From CAYMLL01 sp964390645 (GTDB lineage Bacteria; Planctomycetota; UBA8108): a DNA stretch of 20,730 nt. Below the pieces are notes generated by a model. The model ran no database searches. It was given only the letters and a program-made list of their open reading frames with translations, and had not been told where the DNA came from. The stretch lies in the NCBI GenBank assembly GCA_964390645.1, contig CAYMLL010000120.1, positions 1 through 20,730 of the forward strand. Direction: 5' to 3'. Below, piece by piece: positions 16,104-20,730 of the stretch. Numbering within the stretch: the first letter of the stretch is position 1; the number at the start of each line of letters is the position of its first letter. A program made the translations under genes and the position numbers.

Positions 16104-16152
16104 AGAGGCCTCCGAGTCCTCGCTGGCCGATTCACCCGCCCCACCCAGGCCG

Positions 16153-16166
16153 ATAATGACCATTAT
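16153..16166. promoter_or_regulatory. AT-rich dyad between convergent genes
   Basis: ATAATG AC CATTAT: 6-base arms, in a ~25-base AT-rich patch (16152-16177) unusual for this window. It lies 50 bases after the ThrE stop and over 120 bases beyond the aroDE stop, so it does not fit the promoter of either gene. Function unknown. Confidence 0.3.
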
Positions 16167-16198
16167 GATGAGTTAAGGACAGGATGCGCGGGCTTCGA

Positions 16199-16215
16199 GC
16201 TGCCAGTCGGGCAGC
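16199..16215. terminator. Hairpin between convergent thrE-like and aroDE genes
   Basis: GCTGCC AGTCG GGCAGC forms a 6-base stem with a 5-base loop about 95 bases past the ThrE-family stop. No T-run follows on either strand, so terminator activity is only a possibility. Confidence 0.25.
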
Positions 16216-16259
16216 CGGCGCTCCGGCCCGGCCGTCGCCTCCGACCGACCCCGGCCACC

Positions 16260-16299
16260 CCGCGGCTTGCGGCCGAGCCTCGGCCCTCCTCAGCCGCGG
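16260..16299 (-). terminator. Nested dyad at the 3' end of aroDE
   Basis: Outer arms CCGCGGCT (16260-16267) and AGCCGCGG (16292-16299) enclose inner arms GGCCGAG (16271-16277) and CTCGGCC (16279-16285). On the minus strand this is a long, interrupted GC-rich hairpin spanning the aroDE stop codon (16290-16292). It lacks a T-run but is the strongest structure in this convergent gap. Confidence 0.4.
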
Positions 16300-17797
16300 C
16301 GGCGGCGTTGACCTGCGAGAAACGCGGCGTCGAAGTCCTCCGACTCGGCCTTGCGACCCGTGAAGAGCTCGAACTGCACGACTCCCTGGGCGACGAGCAT
16401 CTCCCGCCCGAGGATGACGTTCGCTCCGTGCTCGCGCGCGTCCCGCACGAAGCGGGTCTCGGGCGGCTCGTAGACCATGTCGAAGGCGATCGTGCCGGCG
16501 TCGAAGACGTCGGCCGCCACCGGTGAAGGATCGTCGCTGTCGAGCCCGAGAGACGTCGCGTTGATGATCACCCGGAAGCGGCTCGCCGGCAGCTCGCGGA
16601 GATGGGCCGACGGCACGCCGAGCTCCTCGGCCACCGGGCGTCCGCGGTCCGGATTGCGGTAGTGGAGCGTCGGACGGGCGCCGGCCTCGAGCAGGGCCTG
16701 AATCGCGCCACGCGCGGCTCCGCCGTTGCCGAGCACCGCGATCGGCGCGTCGCGCAGGTCCCCCACGCGATTCCTTATCGGCCCGAGGACACCATCGAAG
16801 TCCGTGTTGTGGCCCCGCACGCGCGGTGTGCCGCGGGCGTCGTCGTCGGAGTCCTCCACGACGAGCGTGTTCGACGCGCCGCATCGCTCGCTGCGGTCGT
16901 CCGACGCGTCGGCCCGGTGGAACGCATCCTCCTTGAAGGGGATCGTCACGCTGAGGCCGGCGATGCGCAGCGGGCGCCAGCAGGGCTCGAGCTCGTCGAT
17001 CGAATCGAGCAGCAGCGGCAGGTAGACCGCGTCGACGCCTGCCTTCGCGAGGGCCGCGTTGTGCATGTGCGGCGACAGCGAGTGGCCGACGGGGTTGCCG
17101 ATGACCCCGAATACGGAGGGGCGTGGACCGAGCTCCCGGACCCGGTATAGCTCCGCGAGCTCGGTCACGCTCGCCTGCCCGGGAGCGACGCCGGTCTCGA
17201 TCGATGCGTAGGTCCACGGCGCGCCGTGCGGAATCGACAGCACGCGGCTCGCGAGCCCCTTCTCACCCATGGCGAATCCCACGCGAGCCGGAGCACCGGG
17301 ACGTCTTTCCCCCACCCACTCGAGCATGCGGGCGGCGTCGTGAAGGCAGGTTGCGGTGGGCACCACCTTGATCGCGCGTGCGCCGGTCGCCTCCATCCTC
17401 GTCGTCAGGGACGCAAGCTGCCGCGAGTCCGGCATGCCCTCGAAGTCGTGCCACGAGACAACGAGCGGCGCCCCTCCATCCGCGAGCTGCGCGGCGGCGG
17501 CGCTGCCCTCCTCCGCGTCGACGAGCGTCGCGCCTTCCTGGAGCGCCGTCAGGAACGCGCCGACCCGTGCCCTGTCGTCGCCGTCGTGTCCGCCGCCCTG
17601 GCTGGCCAGGCGCAGCGTGAAGAGCACCGGGAAGCGAGCCGCGAGCGTTCGTAGCGCCCGGAGAGCGTCCTCGAGCTCATCGAACAGATCGGCGCGCAGT
17701 TCGACGCCGTCGAGCCGGTCGGGGAGCGCTTCGAGGTCGGTCCTTCCGGTGACGACGCCGACGATGCCCGACAGCGACACGCCGTCCGACGTGTCGC

Positions 17798-17801
<4 letters not shown>
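16290..17801 (-). CDS. aroDE: Bifunctional 3-dehydroquinate dehydratase (type I) / shikimate dehydrogenase
   Basis: Catalyses two consecutive steps of the shikimate pathway, 3-dehydroquinate to dehydroshikimate to shikimate, in one 503-residue cytoplasmic protein. Residues ~10-222 are a type I dehydroquinase: ELRAD (Glu34), VDAE (Glu97), SWHDF (His118) and AIKVVP (Schiff-base Lys145). Residues ~228-503 are AroE: NPVGHSLSPHMHN (236-248), SVTIPFKE with catalytic Lys290, HNTDFDG with Asp334, the NADP-binding GNGGAARG (358-365), and later INATSLGL and DMVYEP. All expected catalytic residues are present in both halves. The start ATG at 17801 is chosen over one 33 bases upstream: it has GAGGGA five bases before it and overlaps the ribE stop as ATGA. 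Similar fusions are known in Chlamydiae, Planctomycetes and plants. Confidence 0.96.
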
Positions 17802-18439
<638 letters not shown>

Positions 18440-18561
18440 GTTGACGTTCTCCTCAAAGCGGTGATTGTATAGGCTGACAACGGACGCGACAGTCTCCTTT
18501 TCGTGGGTCCGCCCGCACAGGTCTGCCCGGTTCCGGTTCCCGACTTCGACTCCCTGGCCCG
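18440..18561. promoter_or_regulatory. Divergent promoter region of ribE and the MoeA-like gene
   Basis: A 122-base gap containing an AT-rich patch. On the minus strand TATACAAT (18464-18471) is a good -10 for ribE, starting about 17 bases before AGGAG, but its -35 is poor. On the plus strand TTGACG (18441-18446) has no well-spaced -10. Promoters must lie here, but only the minus -10 is worth marking. Confidence 0.35.
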
Positions 18562-19842
18562 ATGCCCCCACCGACAATCGTCACGCCCTGCGCTGCGCTC
18601 GAGGCGGCGACCACCCGTGGTCGGCGGCCAACCGCGGCTCTCGTGCCGGTGCGCGAGGCCCGGGGGCTGCCGCTCGCGGAGCCGGTGGAGACCTCGGCTG
18701 ACGGCGCCGGCTTTCCGGGCGATGATCCCTCGCTCGCGCGTGCCAGCGTTGACGGATTCGTCCTGCCTCGTGGTGCAGGTGTCGGCGACGAACTCGAGGT
18801 CATCGCGACGGTGGGCGTTGTCACGGGCCGTCTGGACTCGCTGCCGGCGAGCGGCACGACCTGTCGCGTCGAGTGTGGCGTGGCGGTGCCCGAAGCGGCG
18901 CGCGCCGTGCTCGCGGTTCTCGATGCGTCGGTCGTCGGGCCGGGACGGATCCGCGTCGACCGGCTTCCCCAGGACGGTGACGGGGTCGTCGGCGTGACCG
19001 CGACGGGCACCGCTCGGGCCCATCCCGCCGGTTGTATCGTCGACGCCCGCTTCGAGGCTTTCCTGCTCGCGAAGGGGAGACGAGAGATCTCGGTGATTCC
19101 GCGGCCCCGTGTCGGTGTCCTCGCCTTCGGCGAGGAGCTCTGCGATCTCGTCCACGGCGTCGAGCCATCGGGTGGCCGGATTCCCGATCTCGGCGGCTAC
19201 TGGCTTCAGGACGCGCTGCGCGCTCTCGGCCCCGAGGTCGTCGACCTCGGCGTCGTCACCGACGACCCCACCGCGTTCTGGCGCGCGCTGCACGGCTGTC
19301 GGAGCCGCGATGTCGAGATCCTGGTCATCTCCGGCGGACTCGGCGACGGGCTTTCCGATCGGGCGGTCGAGTCCGTTCGCGAGGCACGTGGACACATCGT
19401 CTTCGACCGCGTCGACATGACCGGCTGCGGTCGCTTTCTGCTGGGGCGCTGTCAGGACATGGACGTCTACGGCCTCAGCGGCGAGCCTCTGGCGATGGCG
19501 GCCGCCTTCGATCTCTTCCTGCGACCGGCGCTCCTGGCGCGTCGTGGCGTCGCCGACCGGGTCTGGGACTGGCGCCGCCGCCGGCGACCCCACCGTGCCC
19601 TGGTCGCCCCACCCGTCGGGTCGAGGGACGGCACCGGGTGGGTTCTCCAGGCCGCCGAGATACGACCGCCGGAGGTGTCGCGGCCCGACTCGGAGCCGTT
19701 CGTCTGCACATGGACTCCGGAGAGCCCCTTCGCTCCGCTGGCTGCCGGTGCGACCGGGTGGGCGCTCTGGGATCGGAGTTCGGACGATGGGCGGGTCCAT
19801 TACGTGCCGCTCGCGTTGACAGCCGGCGGCGGCGGCCTATAA
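18562..19842 (+). CDS. Divergent MoeA-like (molybdopterin molybdotransferase family) protein lacking catalytic motifs
   Basis: A 426-residue protein with MoeA domain order. N-terminal V-REARGLPLAEPV and ASVDGFVL (about 63-70) correspond to MoeA's 'R.LAEPV' and 'A.DGYAL'. A MoCF_biosynth-type domain follows: RVGVLAFGEELCD, GGRIPDLGGYWLQDALRALG, GVVTDDP, ISGGLGDGLSD. The C-terminal domain IV-like part has SPFAPLAAGATGWAL. However, the functional motifs are altered: TGDE is FGEE (189), SGGVSxGxxD is SGGLGDGLSD (257), MKPGKP is MTGCGRF (286) and GLPGNP is GLSGEP (304). True MoeA inserts molybdate into adenylylated molybdopterin; this protein may not. No moaA-E, mobA or molybdoenzyme genes are in the window. 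The ATG has no strong ribosome site. Confidence 0.78.
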   Translation: MPPPTIVTPCAALEAATTRGRRPTAALVPVREARGLPLAEPVETSADGAGFPGDDPSLARASVDGFVLPRGAGVGDELEVIATVGVVTGRLDSLPASGTTCRVECGVAVPEAARAVLAVLDASVVGPGRIRVDRLPQDGDGVVGVTATGTARAHPAGCIVDARFEAFLLAKGRREISVIPRPRVGVLAFGEELCDLVHGVEPSGGRIPDLGGYWLQDALRALGPEVVDLGVVTDDPTAFWRALHGCRSRDVEILVISGGLGDGLSDRAVESVREARGHIVFDRVDMTGCGRFLLGRCQDMDVYGLSGEPLAMAAAFDLFLRPALLARRGVADRVWDWRRRRRPHRALVAPPVGSRDGTGWVLQAAEIRPPEVSRPDSEPFVCTWTPESPFAPLAAGATGWALWDRSSDDGRVHYVPLALTAGGGGL

Positions 19843-19843
19843 T
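19816..19843 (+). promoter_or_regulatory. Consensus sigma-70 promoter overlapping the end of the MoeA-like gene
   Basis: TTGACA (19816-19821), 16 bases, TATAAT (19838-19843): both hexamers are perfect. The -10 includes the TAA stop of the preceding gene (19840-19842). Transcription should start near 19850 and produce a ~350-base leader before the coiled-coil gene. Confidence 0.75.
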
Positions 19844-20202
19844 CGACGTTTCCGCTGCCTGTTTCGGCCTTGCAATTTTCGCAAGTTCCGGAAAAATAGG
19901 CGGAAGAGACAAGCTGCCTGAGACGATTTCCACGCACAGGAACCCGACAGGAACAGCCGCTCTCGACACTTCTTGTGTCCATGAGCCGGGAATTTCCGTG
20001 TTGGGACTTGTGGGACTTTCCCCCGCTTCTTGAAGGTGCCTGTGGTTGCTGACGGGAATCGTGTTCGCTCGCGTAGGAATCAGACGCTCGAGGTCTCTGC
20101 CGCTGTGTCTTGTCCGACGCATCTGCGAACTGGAAGGCTTGCAGGGCTCGCTGCGCGAGCCGACTCGTGAAGAAATGACGGTGAAATGGAGGTCCGGTTG
20201 AC
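19843..20202 (+). ncRNA. Long untranslated leader (about 350 bases), possibly structured
   Basis: No credible gene in this stretch. It begins right after a consensus promoter and is less GC-rich than its surroundings. Visible structure: TTCCGC (19850-19855) can pair with GCGGAA (19900-19905), enclosing CTTGC/GCAAG (19869-19873 with 19881-19885) and beside the palindrome TTCCGGAA (19886-19893). Further on are a GACAC-TTCTT-GTGTC hairpin (19965-19979) and a strong GGCTCGC-TGC-GCGAGCC hairpin (20145-20161). ACAGGAAC occurs twice (19936-19943, 19947-19954). It could be a cis-regulatory leader or a separate small RNA; no known riboswitch is recognised. Confidence 0.4.
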
Positions 20203-20730
20203 ATGAGTGCTCTCGCAAAGGTTTTCGTGGTCTTCGTGTTCTTGCTCAGCGTGACGTTCTTCGGCACGTCAGCGACCTTGTACCTGACTCGCGAGGACTG
20301 GTCGGAGCGTTACGAGGAGCGCGAGAGGAACATCGAGGAAAACGTCACCAAGCTCGAGAGCCGGATGAAGGAGCTCAAGCAGGCGTATGACCTCGAGCAG
20401 GACGCCCGCAAGAAGGTGGCTCGGAACGAGAGCAACCTGCAGAACCTCCTCGAGAAGGCGAACGGCGATATCGAGCAGCTGACCACGAAAGTCGTCACCG
20501 CGGACGCTGATCGCGACAAGGCCCGCGCCCAGCAAGAGGTTTCCGAGACGCTCTCGACGAGCCTCACCGAGCAGCTGGAGACCGTCAAGACGCAGCTGCA
20601 GGCCGCGCACGACGCTCGCGCCGAGGCCGTCGACCTGCAGAAGGTCGCGACCGCCGAGCGCTTCCGTATCAAGACGGTCCTCGACGAGACGCAGCGTGAG
20701 CTGCGTGACGCTCGCGTCGCCCTTCAGGAC
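20203..20730 (+). CDS. Single-TM coiled-coil protein, 3' end beyond the window
   Basis: The frame is open from ATG 20203 to the window end: 176 residues, no stop. GGAGG lies about 10 bases upstream. Residues ~5-28 (AKVFVVFVFLLSVTFFGTSATLYL) form a signal anchor. The rest, from about residue 32, is a long charged coiled coil (REDWSERYEERERN..., then many Glu/Lys/Gln heptads with Leu/Val at core positions). Proteins with this layout, an N-terminal 'MSxLxKVFVV' anchor followed by 'REDW', are common in Planctomycetes and have no assigned function. Cell-envelope location with an exported or cytoplasmic rod is inferred. It is driven by the consensus promoter at 19816. Confidence 0.85.
   Translation, partial: MSALAKVFVVFVFLLSVTFFGTSATLYLTREDWSERYEERERNIEENVTKLESRMKELKQAYDLEQDARKKVARNESNLQNLLEKANGDIEQLTTKVVTADADRDKARAQQEVSETLSTSLTEQLETVKTQLQAAHDARAEAVDLQKVATAERFRIKTVLDETQRELRDARVALQD

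Noticed and set aside
18440..18561. FMN riboswitch upstream of ribE
   Set aside because: The gap is too short for the leader and I see none of the conserved FMN-aptamer elements.
19981..20052. 23-codon frame in the leader starting MSREFPCWDLWDF
   Set aside because: No Shine-Dalgarno and no coupling to another gene; unlikely to be translated, though Trp-rich enough to recheck if the leader proves regulatory.

Overview
The window is 20.7 kb of GC-rich, densely coding bacterial DNA, most likely chromosomal. Three features together point to the Planctomycetota or a close PVC relative: a tandem-duplicated UvrA in one polypeptide, an AroD-AroE fusion, and a final single-TM coiled-coil protein. This placement is inferred from family knowledge; there is no rRNA or other phylogenetic marker in view. 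I see no tRNA, rRNA, CRISPR array, insertion sequence, integrase or phage gene. Most of the genes visible are housekeeping or envelope genes.

Layout, left to right. (1) 1-5531: 3' 95% of a double-length uvrA (nucleotide excision repair), with its start off the window. (2) 5664-6506: a lipoprotein gene. (3) 6768-7805: a PLP aminotransferase of class IV behind a good sigma-70-like promoter. It converges on (4) an exported glycosyl-hydrolase-like GHL10 protein on the minus strand (7821-8987). (5) 9148-11087: a HEAT-like lipoprotein translationally coupled (GTGA) to a UPF0104/LPG-synthase-TM membrane protein that carries an apparent barrel-sandwich (lipoyl-like) insert. (6) 11285-11709: a 50-residue membrane protein coupled by ATGA to a small putative lipoprotein. 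(7) 12011-14662: a three-gene cluster behind a near-consensus promoter. It encodes a DUF151 bifunctional-nuclease-family protein, an unrecognised membrane-anchored protein made of four ~100-residue repeats (eight ~50-residue half-repeats, propeller-like), and a small lipoprotein coupled by GTGA. (8) 14805-16103: a ThrE-type amino-acid exporter. (9) Minus strand 18439-16290: ribE (riboflavin synthase) coupled by ATGA to the aroDE fusion. (10) Divergent from ribE, 18562-19842: a MoeA-like protein whose active-site motifs are all altered. (11) A consensus TTGACA-N16-TATAAT promoter overlapping the end of that gene drives a ~350-nt leader followed by a single-TM coiled-coil gene that runs off the window end.

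The theme that links the least-known genes (sections 5-7) is the cell envelope: signal peptides or lipoboxes, membrane anchors, and 4-base stop/start overlaps that tie small lipoproteins to membrane proteins. The best candidates for something undescribed are the repeat protein cluster at 12.0-14.7 kb with its promoter and paired upstream elements, the flippase-like protein with the lipoyl-like insert, the division of intact motifs between the two halves of the tandem UvrA, and the MoeA homologue that has lost its catalytic signature. Assignments rest on reading motifs by eye; no database search was possible.
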